A stretch of 53,798 nt of DNA from a virus. A program made the translations under genes and the position numbers. Position 1 is the stretch's first letter. Every line of letters begins with the position of its first letter. The DNA lies in IMG/VR virus record IMGVR_UViG_3300031576_001304, positions 1 through 53,798 of that record. One strand, given 5' to 3'. The notes below the pieces were generated by a model. The model was not told the DNA's origin. It saw only the letters and a list, made by a program, of their open reading frames with translations, and did not search any database. Shown piece after piece: positions 1 through 8,267 of the stretch.

Positions 1-1089
1 TCACTGCACCTTCTCTCCGGCTGTAACCGGATTTGTAACTACCGAAGGTTGCTGCCCCATGTACGATTCCATCTTCGCGGCGGCGCTTTGCAGATCTCGC
101 CGGCTCACGATGTCGTACCGCCTGTAGACGCTCTCGGTTCTGTGCCCAGTGATCGACATGGCCACGTTGCGTGGAATGCCTGCGCGCTCCATGTTCCTCA
201 CTGCGGATCGTCGGAGGTCGTGGAACAGCAAGCCAGGGACTCCCGCGGCGGCGCAGGCCTTACTCCAGCCCTTCAGGTGTGAGCCGATCTGCCGGCCCAT
301 GTAGCTGAAGACCCACGGGCACGCCGACCACTTCTGGTCTCTCAGAGACCTCTGCATCTCCAGCCACGCTTTCATCTCGCCGTAGACCGGGAGTGTTCGC
401 GGCCGTTTGTTCTTGGTCTGGGATCCGGCCAGGCGGATTTCGCCGGCGGCTAGGTCGACTTGGTCCCATCGGAGCGACCGTAGTTCGCCGAGTCGGTTCC
501 CAAGGTGGAATCCGACCACCAAGAGCGGCTTCAGGTGCTGCGGAAGTGCGTCCCGGAGGGCGAGGTATTGCTCGTGTTCCAGGAACCCTTGGCGCGCGTT
601 GTCTTCTGGTAGGTGGGGTATGTGTGGGACGCGGGAGACGAGCGGCGGGTCCTGAGCGGCCCCAAGATTGAATGCACGCCGCAGTGCCGCGAGCTCCCGG
701 TTGATCGTAGCGTTACTGGTGCCCGCCCGCCGCCGGGCGTCGATATACGCCTGAGCCTTCGTACGGCCGAAGTCTGCGGCTCGGATATTGCCGACAGCCG
801 GTAGCAGGTGTTTCGTCACCCGCCATTGCAGCGACTTCAGGCTCCTGCGCTCGTGGCGCTCGTAGTCCTCGATGAGCAAGTTGAGCAACTGGCGGACGGC
901 GACTCTCTCAATACCGCCAACGAATTGTCCGGTGACGATTTCGCCAAACCGACGCTTCAGCAGCCGCAAGGCTTCTTCGCGAGTGGATCCGCCGCTCTCG
1001 TGGAATGACCTCCCGTTTCGGTGGTACTTGATCCACCAAACAGATCCCCGACGGTAGAGGCAGCCAGTTCCGCTTGGGCGCCGCGTCAT
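1..1089 (-). CDS. int: Tyrosine recombinase (phage integrase)
   Basis: A 362-residue tyrosine recombinase expected to join attP to a chromosomal attB. The N-terminal part is an arm/core-binding region containing GSVWWIKYHRNG and a helical SAM-like segment (AINRELAALRRAF-type). The catalytic domain shows the R box (GNRLGELRSLRW), the HxxR box (FHDLRRSAVRN) and the GH...Y box (ITGHRTESVYRRYD), so the Arg-His-Arg-His-Tyr set appears intact. The reading frame is open upstream to 1473, but the ATG at 1089 overlaps the upstream HTH gene's stop (TAATG) and gives the usual family length, so I chose it. The stop codon is the first three bases of the window. As the last gene of the leftward operon, its attP should lie just outside. 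Confidence 0.96.
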   Translation of the reverse strand: MTRRPSGTGCLYRRGSVWWIKYHRNGRSFHESGGSTREEALRLLKRRFGEIVTGQFVGGIERVAVRQLLNLLIEDYERHERRSLKSLQWRVTKHLLPAVGNIRAADFGRTKAQAYIDARRRAGTSNATINRELAALRRAFNLGAAQDPPLVSRVPHIPHLPEDNARQGFLEHEQYLALRDALPQHLKPLLVVGFHLGNRLGELRSLRWDQVDLAAGEIRLAGSQTKNKRPRTLPVYGEMKAWLEMQRSLRDQKWSACPWVFSYMGRQIGSHLKGWSKACAAAGVPGLLFHDLRRSAVRNMERAGIPRNVAMSITGHRTESVYRRYDIVSRRDLQSAAAKMESYMGQQPSVVTNPVTAGEKVQ

Positions 1090-1367
1090 TACGCTGCCTT
1101 CGCCTCGTCGATGACCCGATCTATGTCTTTTGTGTCCAGAAAGACCCGACCATCGAGCCTGACCGCCGGCAGTTTGCCGGCAGCCACCATGTGGCGCACG
1201 GAATACTCTGACCGCGAGAGGTACTCCGCGGCCTGCGGGACGGTCATTAACCGTGGCTGTCCCGCATCCGGTCGCAGTCTCGCCAGGACTCGCTCGGCGA
1301 CGCGATCCGCCAGGTCGTCGAGCAGCCTGGTCAGGCTGGAATCGCCAAGCCTTGTGCCTTGTGACAC
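1089..1367 (-). CDS. Excisionase-like helix-turn-helix DNA-binding protein
   Basis: A 92-residue protein directly upstream of, and one base overlapping, the integrase. After a helical N-terminus (LLDDLADRVAERVLARL) comes a MerR/excisionase-type winged HTH: MTVPQAAEYLSRSEYSVRHM, then KLPAVRLDGRVF, where a short beta wing carries a basic residue. This is the pattern of the helix_turn_helix_17/Xis group. The position beside int suggests it is the recombination directionality factor (Xis) or a DNA-bending accessory protein; this role is inferred from context. It could also be a small transcription regulator. Confidence 0.8.
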   Translation of the reverse strand: MSQGTRLGDSSLTRLLDDLADRVAERVLARLRPDAGQPRLMTVPQAAEYLSRSEYSVRHMVAAGKLPAVRLDGRVFLDTKDIDRVIDEAKAA

Positions 1368-1606
1368 ATTTCCCCGCTTGCCGGTTTTCGCTTCTTCCCG
1401 TAGTAGCGGTGCTTGATACGCACGCTATCTTGACGGATGGCTCGCGCGATGTCATTGCGACCGTAGACCTCACACAGACGTGCGCACCGCTCGCGCTCTT
1501 CTACGACCTGAAGCACAACGGCCTCAGAAACCAGGGCTCCCAGAACATCAACCAGGAGACTCTTGTCGCCTGTCAAAACACGCGTCTTCAAACCTGCCTT
1601 CTTCAT
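1331..1606 (-). CDS. Small hypothetical protein with charged helix
   Basis: A 91-residue protein that I do not recognise by family. The ATG at 1606 (MKKAGLKTRVLTGDK) is preferred over an in-frame TTG at 1630. The centre is a charged helix (VVEERERCARLCEVYGRND) of a type often seen in short phage proteins, and the C-terminus is basic (RYYGKKRKPASGE). It overlaps the next gene's start by about 36 bases, which is long for this operon, and no clear Shine-Dalgarno sequence is seen. It lies between DnaB and the excisionase-like gene, so it is probably transcribed with them. Confidence 0.6.
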   Translation of the reverse strand: MKKAGLKTRVLTGDKSLLVDVLGALVSEAVVLQVVEERERCARLCEVYGRNDIARAIRQDSVRIKHRYYGKKRKPASGEMCHKAQGLAIPA

Positions 1607-1686
1607 TTGTGAACCCAGGAACCAGGCCAACTGCGATTATTCTATCATCCCAACCACGAATTTGTTAACCCAGAACCGGCAAAAAG

Positions 1687-3042
1687 CTACTCGGCTTCTT
1701 CTGGGACATCCAACTCAGCGCGATTCGCAAACAGCGTGAAGTCGCGCAAGAACACCAGTTTAGCCGTGCCGGTTGGACCGTTCCGTTGCTTTGCCAAGAT
1801 GAGGTCTGCCAAGCCACGCAGGTCTTCCCGGTCTGGCTTGTAGTATTCCTCTCGGAAGATGAACGCCACCACGTCGGCGTCCTGCTCGATGTTCCCCGAC
1901 TCCCTCAAGTCCGAGAGCCTGGGCCGGTGGTCTTCCCTCGTTTCCGGCCCGCGGCTCAACTGCGAAAGGGTGACGATGGGGACGTTCAGGTCCTTCGCCG
2001 CAAGTTTCAGGCCCCTGGTCATGATCCCCAGTTCCTGGTTGCGGTTGTCGGCTCTACGGCCGGTATCCATGAGTTGGAGATAGTCGATGATCGCCAGGTC
2101 CAGGCCCTGCTCCATCTTGAGGCGTCGGAGCTTGGAAAGTATGTCCATCACGGAGCACGTGGCTGAGTCGTCGATATACAACTTCGACTCCACAATGTCC
2201 GTCGCTGCTAGGCTGAGCCGCCTCCTCTCATCCTGGTTCAACATGGCACCCCTCACCTTTTGGGAGTCCACCCGGCCCGCCGCCGTTATCATTCGCACCA
2301 TCAACGTTACGCGTGACATCTCCAGCGAGAAGATCGCAACCGCCTTGCGTTGAGACACTGCGGCGTAGGCGGCGATGTTCAGTGCCATGGCGGTTTTCCC
2401 CGCACCTGGACGCGCTGCAATGATCGACAACTCCCCAGGCTGAAAGCCTCCTGTCAATTCGTCGAACGTGCGGAACCCGGACCGCACTCCATTGGAAACG
2501 GTTCCCTGATCGAGCAAGCCTTGGAGACCGCCGGGGTAGTTCTCGATGATGGACATGGCTGAAAGCAGGTCACTGCCAGGCAATTCCTGACTGATACCCA
2601 GGATTCTGTCGCTCGCCTCCTGGACCAGCACATCTCCCTGCCGCTGGTCCATGAGGGCTTCGTTGAGGATGTTGTTGGCAGCGAATGCCAGGCGCCTCTT
2701 GATGGCCTTGTCCTTAATGAGGCGGATGTAGCTGTCGAGGTTGTACAGGCGCGGTAGGCCGTCGTCGAGCGTAACGAGGTAGGAGAGGCCGCCAACGGTT
2801 TCCAGCTTTCTCTGTGTCAGCAGTTCGTTAGAGACCGTGATACGGTCGATCCTCTCGCCCCGCTCGCAAAGGACCTGCATCACCGAGAAGATTCGCCGGT
2901 GCGCCTCCGTGGTGAAGTCGTCCGGCCCCAGGCCACCGGCGACCACGGGGAAGTTGGTGTCGTCGAGCAGAACCGATCCGAGCACGAGCTTCTCGGCTTC
3001 CAGGTTCGATGGGAGCCCGCGCTCAAGGGCTACATTCTGCAT
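1687..3042 (-). CDS. dnaB: Replicative DNA helicase, DnaB family
   Basis: A 451-residue hexameric 5'-3' helicase for the phage replication fork. The N-terminal domain (SNLEAEKLVLGSVLLD, FTTEAHRRIF) is the DnaB_N helical bundle. The RecA-like C-terminal domain has Walker A ARPGAGKT near residue 210, Walker B LAIIDYLQLM, and the DnaB-typical segments FSLEMSR and LSDLRESGNIEQDADVV. The ATG at 3042 has GGAGA six bases upstream; an in-frame ATG at 3054 would add METT. The start overlaps the end of the nuclease gene by 20 bases. No separate helicase loader was recognised; the winged-helix protein at 49.2-50.2 kb is a candidate initiator or loader partner. Confidence 0.97.
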   Translation of the reverse strand: MQNVALERGLPSNLEAEKLVLGSVLLDDTNFPVVAGGLGPDDFTTEAHRRIFSVMQVLCERGERIDRITVSNELLTQRKLETVGGLSYLVTLDDGLPRLYNLDSYIRLIKDKAIKRRLAFAANNILNEALMDQRQGDVLVQEASDRILGISQELPGSDLLSAMSIIENYPGGLQGLLDQGTVSNGVRSGFRTFDELTGGFQPGELSIIAARPGAGKTAMALNIAAYAAVSQRKAVAIFSLEMSRVTLMVRMITAAGRVDSQKVRGAMLNQDERRRLSLAATDIVESKLYIDDSATCSVMDILSKLRRLKMEQGLDLAIIDYLQLMDTGRRADNRNQELGIMTRGLKLAAKDLNVPIVTLSQLSRGPETREDHRPRLSDLRESGNIEQDADVVAFIFREEYYKPDREDLRGLADLILAKQRNGPTGTAKLVFLRDFTLFANRAELDVPEEAE

Positions 3043-4189
3043 CGTTGTCTCCATTCAGCTTCAGCGTGAAGGCGGGGGTGATCTTGGCGATAACCCGAAG
3101 AGCCTCGGGCATTCCGGCGCGCTTCTTGGCCTTGGCGAACGACTTCAGCTTCGCGCTGCTTACCGTCAGGGAGCCGAGCGGAATATCCCAGTCCGGCGAG
3201 ACGGTTGGCAAATCACCGAACCCGAACAGCCGTAGAACCTTGTCCATTGCGAACTCCGTTCGCTCACCCGGCACGAGCTCAGCCGCCATTCCGCCTCCCA
3301 AGTCCACCTTGCCGGCGTTCTGGAGGTAGGTTCTCAGTGCGTCTTCCGCCTTCGACACCCAGGACTTCCCGGCCTTCAGGCGAAGCGCCAGGGCGCGCGC
3401 GTCTTCGGTCGTCTGCAATGGGCCGATGTCCAGGGTTCCCTTGGCGACGTCGGCCCGCAGCGGGCACGTGAACGTGCAGAAACCGCACAATCCGGCGTTG
3501 GGGTTGACAGGCATCTCTTCGGCGCGTCCGAAGGCATCGATGATCGACCCGATGTGTCGACGTGCGGCAATGACTTGGGCTTGCATCCATTCCATGTCCC
3601 CGCGCTGGAAGCTCACGCTCTTGGGTGCCCTGGCGCGGATGAACTCCCAGTCGAACCGGACGGCTTCCACCCAGGGGAAGTGGGCGAAAACCAACGTGGC
3701 GTAGTGGAGCGCCTCGTACTCGTCCATCGCACCCCACCCAGTCTTGTAGTCGTCTATCACGGCTTCGGCGCCGTGGACCGACAGCAGGTCGATGGTGCCG
3801 TGTGCAAGGGCCGCCTCCGGCCTCTCCCCAGGAGTTCCGCCGATGCGCATGTCCAGTGGACGGAACTGCTCATCGACGGAGAGGAACAACTCGGCGGCGA
3901 AGACCTTCCTCGGGTCGATCGAGAAGGTCTCCATATCGTCGAGCACGAGGGGGAGCGCCCACTCGCCGATCTGCAAGGCTTCGAGCCTGCCCATGATCCA
4001 TTCCTGGTCGGAGTGTTTTCCGGTGGCGATCAGGTGATCGACATAACCACGTCGGTAGCGGTGGAAGTCGGTGCCGGCTTCCGCCGGCCGACTTTGAGTG
4101 GTGAGCGCACCACCGGAAAGATGCGACAGTGCGAAGAACCGCGGACAGCCCGCGGCCTTCGCCAGCGACTTTGAGACAGAGAGATTCAT
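3023..4189 (-). CDS. PD-(D/E)XK nuclease (RecB/Cas4-like)
   Basis: A 388-residue nuclease. The PD-(D/E)XK core is visible as GTIDLLSVHG followed by AVIDDYKTGWG (Asp, then Asp-Tyr-Lys), as in the Cas4/RecB exonuclease group. A C-terminal Cys pair (LCGFCTFTCPL) resembles the metal-binding Cys tail of Cas4/AddB-like nucleases. The frame is open upstream, but ATG 4189 overlaps the stop of the Sak4-like gene (ATGA), which fixes the start. Coupling to a single-strand annealing ATPase suggests a two-part recombination system: the exonuclease resects ends and the ATPase handles the single strand. The pairing of functions is inferred. Confidence 0.88.
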   Translation of the reverse strand: MNLSVSKSLAKAAGCPRFFALSHLSGGALTTQSRPAEAGTDFHRYRRGYVDHLIATGKHSDQEWIMGRLEALQIGEWALPLVLDDMETFSIDPRKVFAAELFLSVDEQFRPLDMRIGGTPGERPEAALAHGTIDLLSVHGAEAVIDDYKTGWGAMDEYEALHYATLVFAHFPWVEAVRFDWEFIRARAPKSVSFQRGDMEWMQAQVIAARRHIGSIIDAFGRAEEMPVNPNAGLCGFCTFTCPLRADVAKGTLDIGPLQTTEDARALALRLKAGKSWVSKAEDALRTYLQNAGKVDLGGGMAAELVPGERTEFAMDKVLRLFGFGDLPTVSPDWDIPLGSLTVSSAKLKSFAKAKKRAGMPEALRVIAKITPAFTLKLNGDNDAECSP

Positions 4190-5442
4190 GCTCCCGCTCC
4201 GTTCTTGTCCGCTGCATCCTTGGCTGCTAGGAGTGCGCCTTCCTTGGTCCCCTGGAAGGTGGCGAGCCACGCCTCCGAGTCCACCGGCTTGATGCCTTGC
4301 CCGCGGAACAAGCACGCCTGAAGCACGCTCAGTTCGAGGGGCGTGAAATCCGCAGGTGTCAGCCCGCGCTTCGGCCCGTTCGATCCGATGATCTCCGGCA
4401 CCCAGTCTTCGCGGTCTTCGTGCGCCGAAGCCTCGGCGATCTTCTCAACCAGATCGCGAACGACCTGCTTCACGTCCTTCCGGTTGAGCAGCAAACAGCC
4501 CGCTACGTTCTCGACGGCGTGCGCCTTGAGAATCTCCGCGCCAGCGTCCTTCGAGCCGGTCAGTTCCTCCAGTTGCCACAGGAGATCCGACAGTACCTCG
4601 GCGGCGGCGTTCCGGTCCGTCATCCGCGCCCAGGCCGCCCTGACGCTCTCGGTGGCGTCGTCGCCGTTCTGCTGGCCGTTCACGGCCCCGTTCTGTTGTG
4701 GCGCCTGGCGCGGTGTCCCCTTGAGCCAGTCCGCGAACACCTGGAAGTCGGTCGCCTTGGGCTGGTCGATCACTTTCGGCATCTGTGGGCACCGGGTCTT
4801 GTCCAGCACGAACTCGTTGTGCTCGGTCATCGTTCCGACGAGATCGAATTCGTACTCCAACCCGTCTCGCTGCACCGGTGCCAGTCCGACCTTGACGCGC
4901 TTCGTCTTCTTCACGCCGTGCTGGTTCACGAACTCCTCGGTGGTGTACTCGTTTTTGGTCCGCATCGTACAGATGACGTGCAACGGCGAAGCCAGCATCC
5001 GATCCACCATCCGGCGCTCGTTGGGCTGCCAGTCCTTCCACCCACCGAATTTGTCGCCGCTTTTCTTGCTGCGGGTGTCGACGAACTCCAGGGCGCCATC
5101 CTTTCCCATCCAGAAGTGGCTCAGCGAGTCGCAGAAGAACACGACATAACCGGCGATCTCGGCGGCGGCCAGGGACTCCAGGAAGACCTCGTGTGAGAAG
5201 CTGTCCGGTTCCAGGACATCGAAATCGAATGTGTACACGTTGTCGGCCAGGCCCCCGTCCGGTGGGGCGTACTTCGACAGGGCGCCGTGCTCGGTGTCCA
5301 CTCCGCAAATACCGCCGTCCTTGCCGGCCAGCAGCCGGGCAATCCTGAGTAGCGTCAGGCTCTTTCCGCTGCCGGCCGGCCCGACCAGCGCAACGCGGGC
5401 GCGGGCATCGTTCTTGACAGCTTTCCTAAATGCAATCTGCAT
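4186..5442 (-). CDS. Sak4-like RecA/RAD51-fold recombination ATPase
   Basis: A 418-residue ATPase. Walker A is VALVGPAGSGKSLTLL near residue 20. A RecA-like core follows with GVDTEHGALSKYA and a Walker B-like VVFFCDSLSHFW. Family features of phage AAA_24/Sak4 proteins continue through VICTMRTKNEY and EFDLVGTMTEHNEFVLDKTR. The 170-residue C-terminal extension (from about residue 250) is Gln/Ala-rich and then helical, with no family recognised. AAGGAG lies correctly before ATG 5442. Sak4 proteins act with phage SSB in single-strand annealing. No SSB was recognised in the window, so a host protein or one of the small genes may serve. Confidence 0.88.
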   Translation of the reverse strand: MQIAFRKAVKNDARARVALVGPAGSGKSLTLLRIARLLAGKDGGICGVDTEHGALSKYAPPDGGLADNVYTFDFDVLEPDSFSHEVFLESLAAAEIAGYVVFFCDSLSHFWMGKDGALEFVDTRSKKSGDKFGGWKDWQPNERRMVDRMLASPLHVICTMRTKNEYTTEEFVNQHGVKKTKRVKVGLAPVQRDGLEYEFDLVGTMTEHNEFVLDKTRCPQMPKVIDQPKATDFQVFADWLKGTPRQAPQQNGAVNGQQNGDDATESVRAAWARMTDRNAAAEVLSDLLWQLEELTGSKDAGAEILKAHAVENVAGCLLLNRKDVKQVVRDLVEKIAEASAHEDREDWVPEIIGSNGPKRGLTPADFTPLELSVLQACLFRGQGIKPVDSEAWLATFQGTKEGALLAAKDAADKNGAGA

Positions 5443-5494
5443 GTTTTGGTTCTCCTTAGCGGGGCAAATTGAATCGTTGGTGGGGGTTGGCGGG

Positions 5495-5809
5495 CTATTT
5501 TAGCCTGGGGCAGCGAGGTTTGTGAACCCGCATTTCGCGGGCGCTGAAGTCTTGCCCGCAGTACGGACACGGACGAAACACTTTCTTCGGGCCAGAATAC
5601 GTTCTTCGTGTCCTAGCCGAGATACTCCCCTTCAAAGACATGGTGAGATCCTTCGGGAAATAGTTCAATACCATTTCCCGGCCATGGGGTGTTCTCCAAA
5701 GCTTCTTGATTACCTTCACGGCTGCGCCGAGGGTCGCGAGCTCCTCTGAAGTGACACGGGGAACGTCGCTTGCTGCTTTCGGTCCTCGCACTGTATGGCA
5801 GGTTGGCAC
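5495..5809 (-). CDS. Small C-terminal zinc-finger protein
   Basis: A 104-residue protein read from a GTG at 5809 with no convincing Shine-Dalgarno; the start is uncertain. The last 30 residues hold a C2HC-like finger (CPYCGQDF...HKPRC). The middle is basic (KVIKKLWRTPHGREMV), so nucleic-acid binding is likely but not shown. It sits between the DUF3150-like gene and the Sak4-like gene in the same direction. I do not recognise the family. Confidence 0.6.
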   Translation of the reverse strand: MPTCHTVRGPKAASDVPRVTSEELATLGAAVKVIKKLWRTPHGREMVLNYFPKDLTMSLKGSISARTRRTYSGPKKVFRPCPYCGQDFSAREMRVHKPRCPRLK

Positions 5810-5863
5810 GACAGGTGCTGCCGTGTCAACCTACCCCAATGGAGTGCCGGGATACGCGCGTCC

Positions 5864-6790
5864 CTACTCCTCGTCGAAGGTGATACAGCGGTTGGCGCCC
5901 TCGACCACCAGCGTGTCCAGGGTGGCCTTGATGTCCGACAGGCTGCTCTGGACTCCCGCGCGAAGGGATTCGTTGCTTCTGAGCTTGTCCGCATCGAGGC
6001 CTTCGAGCAGACTCACCGCTTGGTCAACGAGTCCTTTCAACTGCTGGTCGTCTGTGATGTTTCGGGCGTCGAAGGTTCGCAGGAATTCGGCCAAGTTTTC
6101 GACCGTGGTCTTGTGGAAGGTCTTTTTCTTGCCGTCCGCTCCCGGCTCCAGGCGCTCCACCATGTGGGTAACCAGCTCCTGCATCGTGGCGCGGAGAAGC
6201 TGCTGGATTTCGTTCGTTGCCTCGGCGACCTTCGCGGCCATCTTGTCGCGCTCGGCCTCGAAAAAAGCGGCGCTGATCTCGCGCAGTTTTCCGGGCGTAG
6301 TGAACGTCACGTACTGCCACTCCAGTGTGAACGCCGACCGGACCTTCCCCTCGGACGGATAGTCATCCGGGTTGTACAGATCCTGGAGCTTTGCGGCGGC
6401 TTCCTGCTTCCGCTGCTCGTACGCGGCCAGGAAGTCGTCCACGAGCTTCTGCCGGCTGACGTTGTAGTCGTGCAGGGTGTTCTCCACGTTTGGGACCAGC
6501 GTCATTGGCAGCAGGAAGATTCCCGACTTCATCATCGACGGCAAGCAGAGTTTGTACAGGTACGTGCGGATCTCTCCGTCGAGCTTGCGGATGGCCCTCA
6601 ACTCCGGCGAGTCGAGCAATTGCTTGGACGCCGCGATCCACGCCTTGTCCGCGTCCACATCGACCTGGGACGCCGAGATCTTGCGGCGATTTCCGATGGC
6701 TCCGAATGTGACCGTGAGGCTCACGGCGCGGTCAAAGATGCTGCCTTGGGGTTGGGTGTCCGGGGACACCGGTAGTGTCGTAGCTTCCAT
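5864..6790 (-). CDS. DUF3150-like protein
   Basis: A 308-residue acidic, mostly helical protein. It starts at ATG 6790 after AAGGAG. Segments such as FDRAVSLTVTFGAIGNRRKI near the N-terminus, a central LVDDFLAAYEQRKQEAAAKL and long C-terminal coiled helices resemble the DUF3150 group of phage/plasmid proteins, which commonly lie near MoxR/CobS-like AAA+ ATPases. No catalytic motif is visible. It is in one operon with the AAA+ gene at 9.6-11.0 kb, so a role as partner of that ATPase is a reasonable inference. Assignment to DUF3150 is from memory of the family and not certain. Confidence 0.72.
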   Translation of the reverse strand: MEATTLPVSPDTQPQGSIFDRAVSLTVTFGAIGNRRKISASQVDVDADKAWIAASKQLLDSPELRAIRKLDGEIRTYLYKLCLPSMMKSGIFLLPMTLVPNVENTLHDYNVSRQKLVDDFLAAYEQRKQEAAAKLQDLYNPDDYPSEGKVRSAFTLEWQYVTFTTPGKLREISAAFFEAERDKMAAKVAEATNEIQQLLRATMQELVTHMVERLEPGADGKKKTFHKTTVENLAEFLRTFDARNITDDQQLKGLVDQAVSLLEGLDADKLRSNESLRAGVQSSLSDIKATLDTLVVEGANRCITFDEE

Positions 6791-6816
6791 TGACTCTCCT
6801 TTTCTGGGGTTGGTTT

Positions 6817-7035
6817 TTAGGAATTCGGAAGGCGCTCGTCCCGCGCGGCAATCTGCCGGCGGTAGGCTTCCGGGCTGAGGCCCAGTAATTCAGCAGCGAG
6901 CACGTTGGACAGCGCGCCCATGGCTCCCATGGAAAACTCCATGAGAGACTCGCTATCAACTTTGCGCCAGTAGGCGTACTCGGCGACGAGCAGGTCGCCA
7001 AGCTCGCGCCTGATCCGGGTCTCTTCGGCGCTCAT
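6817..7035 (-). CDS. Small hypothetical protein (72 aa)
   Basis: A 72-residue, mostly helical acidic protein (MSAEETRIRRELGDLL..., ending RQIAARDERLPNS). A hydrophobic, Met-rich middle (LMEFSMGAMGALSNVLAAEL) could be an amphipathic packing helix. ATG 7035 overlaps the stop of the upstream gene (ATGA) and has GGGAGA before it. Longer open frame upstream is a shadow. Family not recognised. Confidence 0.8.
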   Translation of the reverse strand: MSAEETRIRRELGDLLVAEYAYWRKVDSESLMEFSMGAMGALSNVLAAELLGLSPEAYRRQIAARDERLPNS

Positions 7036-7238
7036 TGATTCTCCCTCGCGTGCTCGTGCTGGTGGGTGTGGTGCAGCGCGTACGGCCGCTTCTGGCGCGT
7101 CGTCTGGCCGCCGGCCAGCCGTGCCATGAATTGCAAGAAGGCTTCCGCGTTCTGGTGGTTGGCGGCGCTGACCTTGCCGGTCGTCGTCTTGATTGTCCCG
7201 TCCTCGGTAATCTCGATCTCCAGGGTGTCGTTGTTCAT
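7032..7238 (-). CDS. DUF2997-like small protein
   Basis: A 68-residue protein. Its N-terminus (LEIEITEDGTIKTTTG) is a beta hairpin with the IEI-x-DGT pattern of DUF2997 proteins, followed by a helix (NAEAFLQFMARLAGG) and a His-rich tail (HHTHQHEHARENQ). DUF2997 proteins are found next to Ycf35/DUF1257 and AAA+ genes in cyanobacteria and phages, and both neighbours are present here (8.27-8.61 kb and 9.56-11.03 kb). ATG 7238 overlaps the upstream stop and follows GAGGGAGA. The His-rich tail might bind metal. Confidence 0.75.
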   Translation of the reverse strand: MNNDTLEIEITEDGTIKTTTGKVSAANHQNAEAFLQFMARLAGGQTTRQKRPYALHHTHQHEHARENQ

Positions 7239-7465
7239 GCTCTCCCTCGCTTTTTTGCCAACAACTTCTCTTCTCGCGCAACGCGGGCGGCGATCTTGGC
7301 TCCAGTTTCGAAGATGCAATCGTACGGTACCGTGTAGCCCGTTCGCCTGCCCTTCTCCCGGATGAACAGGGAGTGGGTTCCGAGTTCGATTGAGAGATGG
7401 CGCTCTCGGTAGGTGGCCTCCGTCTCGAAGCGCGCCCGTGTTTTCCGAACGGCGATCCGGCTCAT
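7235..7465 (-). CDS. Small basic hypothetical protein (76 aa)
   Basis: A 76-residue basic protein (MSRIAVRKTRARFETEATYR...KLLAKKRGRA). Predicted beta-rich centre (RHLSIELGTHSLFIREKGRR) and a helical basic C-terminus. ATG 7465 overlaps the preceding stop by four bases, as elsewhere in this operon. The composition suggests nucleic-acid or ribosome contact, but there is no motif. Family not recognised. Confidence 0.75.
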   Translation of the reverse strand: MSRIAVRKTRARFETEATYRERHLSIELGTHSLFIREKGRRTGYTVPYDCIFETGAKIAARVAREEKLLAKKRGRA

Positions 7466-7659
7466 GCCGCTTTCTCCCTCCGGCAGTCGTGGACAACGGC
7501 CCCTAACTTCACTAACCGGCCAACCTGGATGTCCGCGTCTCCGTCGTCCAGGCCTGCCATGATCGGCCGCCAGTCGCCGGTCTTGTTGCTCTCGAACTGG
7601 AAGCAGCCAGGCTCTTTCAGGTCGGGCCGCAACCGGAATGCTCCGCTCGGCGCTTTCAT
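7462..7659 (-). CDS. Small hypothetical protein (65 aa)
   Basis: A 65-residue protein starting MKAPSGAFRLRPDLKEPGC. It has a strong AGGAGG seven bases before ATG 7659 and overlaps the upstream Cys-rich gene by four bases. The sequence looks like a small beta fold (FQFESNKTGDWRPIMAG). No family was recognised and no catalytic residues stand out. Confidence 0.75.
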   Translation of the reverse strand: MKAPSGAFRLRPDLKEPGCFQFESNKTGDWRPIMAGLDDGDADIQVGRLVKLGAVVHDCRREKAA

Positions 7660-7967
7660 GCTGTCCTCCTGAGCGCCTGGTCGATTGACCAAGCCAGCGC
7701 AGCGGCTTGTTTCTCAACCACCGCACACGCCTTGATCTCGGTTGTCGCTTGCTCGTTCGAGCAGGCTGGGCAGAACCACACGTCACCGACTCGCTTGGCG
7801 CAATCCGAACAAAACCACTGCCTGCAACCCCCGCAACGGAACTGAGTGCAGCCGTCACAGAGCCGGGCCCCACAGACCGAGCAGGCCCATGTCTCGTAGC
7901 CGGTTTCCTCGTCCACGGGTTCACCGTAGTGTCGCGCCCCGCAGTCGCACGTTCCGAGGTACATCAT
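7656..7967 (-). CDS. Cysteine-rich multi-zinc-ribbon protein
   Basis: A 103-residue protein with at least four CxxC knuckles in its first 75 residues: CDCG, ACSVCGARLC, CTQF-RCGGC, CSDC and CPAC. The spacing suggests two or three cross-braced zinc sites of the RING/B-box or zinc-ribbon kind. The C-terminal helix (ACAVVEKQAAALAWSIDQAL) is zinc-free. ATG 7967 is preferred because it overlaps the upstream stop (ATGA); an ATG at 7979 is also in frame. It could be an adaptor or inhibitor of a host protein; an E3-like function in bacteria is not implied. Confidence 0.8.
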   Translation of the reverse strand: MMYLGTCDCGARHYGEPVDEETGYETWACSVCGARLCDGCTQFRCGGCRQWFCSDCAKRVGDVWFCPACSNEQATTEIKACAVVEKQAAALAWSIDQALRRTA

Positions 7968-8266
7968 TCCAGAGTCCATTCGGCGACCGCCTCGCGGGCC
8001 TTGAGAATCAGGATGTCCAGGAATTCCTCTGTGTTCCCTGTGAGCTTGGACTTGACGCGCTCGCTAGGCGCGGCGATTCCTGCGACCATCTGAGCGAACT
8101 CCTTGGCCTTGTCCTTGACGCAGAACCGGATGTGGAGCGACGCGACGAATGTGCCGAGTACGGCCACCAAGCTCCACGTCGAGAACAAGACGATGAGCAC
8201 TCCGACCACGAACAGCGCGTGGTTGAGTTTGGTGATCGTGATTCCCGGCGGGTCGGGTTGCATCAT
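7964..8266 (-). CDS. Small two-helix membrane protein
   Basis: A 100-residue protein. After a short cytoplasmic start (MMQPDPPGITITKLNH) there is a hydrophobic segment of about 35 residues (ALFVVGVLIVLFSTWSLVAV...) long enough for one or two membrane passes. A charged helical tail follows. GAGGAGG precedes the start at a good distance. A membrane protein inside a replication operon is unusual; it might anchor the adjoining complex or act in superinfection exclusion. These roles are speculative. Confidence 0.8.
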   Translation of the reverse strand: MMQPDPPGITITKLNHALFVVGVLIVLFSTWSLVAVLGTFVASLHIRFCVKDKAKEFAQMVAGIAAPSERVKSKLTGNTEEFLDILILKAREAVAEWTLE

Positions 8267-8267
8267 T

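Noticed and set aside
1090-1473. Extended N-terminus of the integrase frame (to 490 residues)
   Set aside because: The added sequence is Arg/Gly/Thr-rich shadow of the HTH and small genes on the same strand; ATG 1089 gives a normal integrase.
4297-5196. Plus-strand open frame of 299 codons
   Set aside because: Antisense to the Sak4-like gene, no ribosome site, His/Val/Leu-rich composition typical of high-GC shadow frames.
5795-6775. Plus-strand open frame of 326 codons
   Set aside because: Antisense shadow of the DUF3150-like gene, which has a good ribosome site and protein-like sequence.
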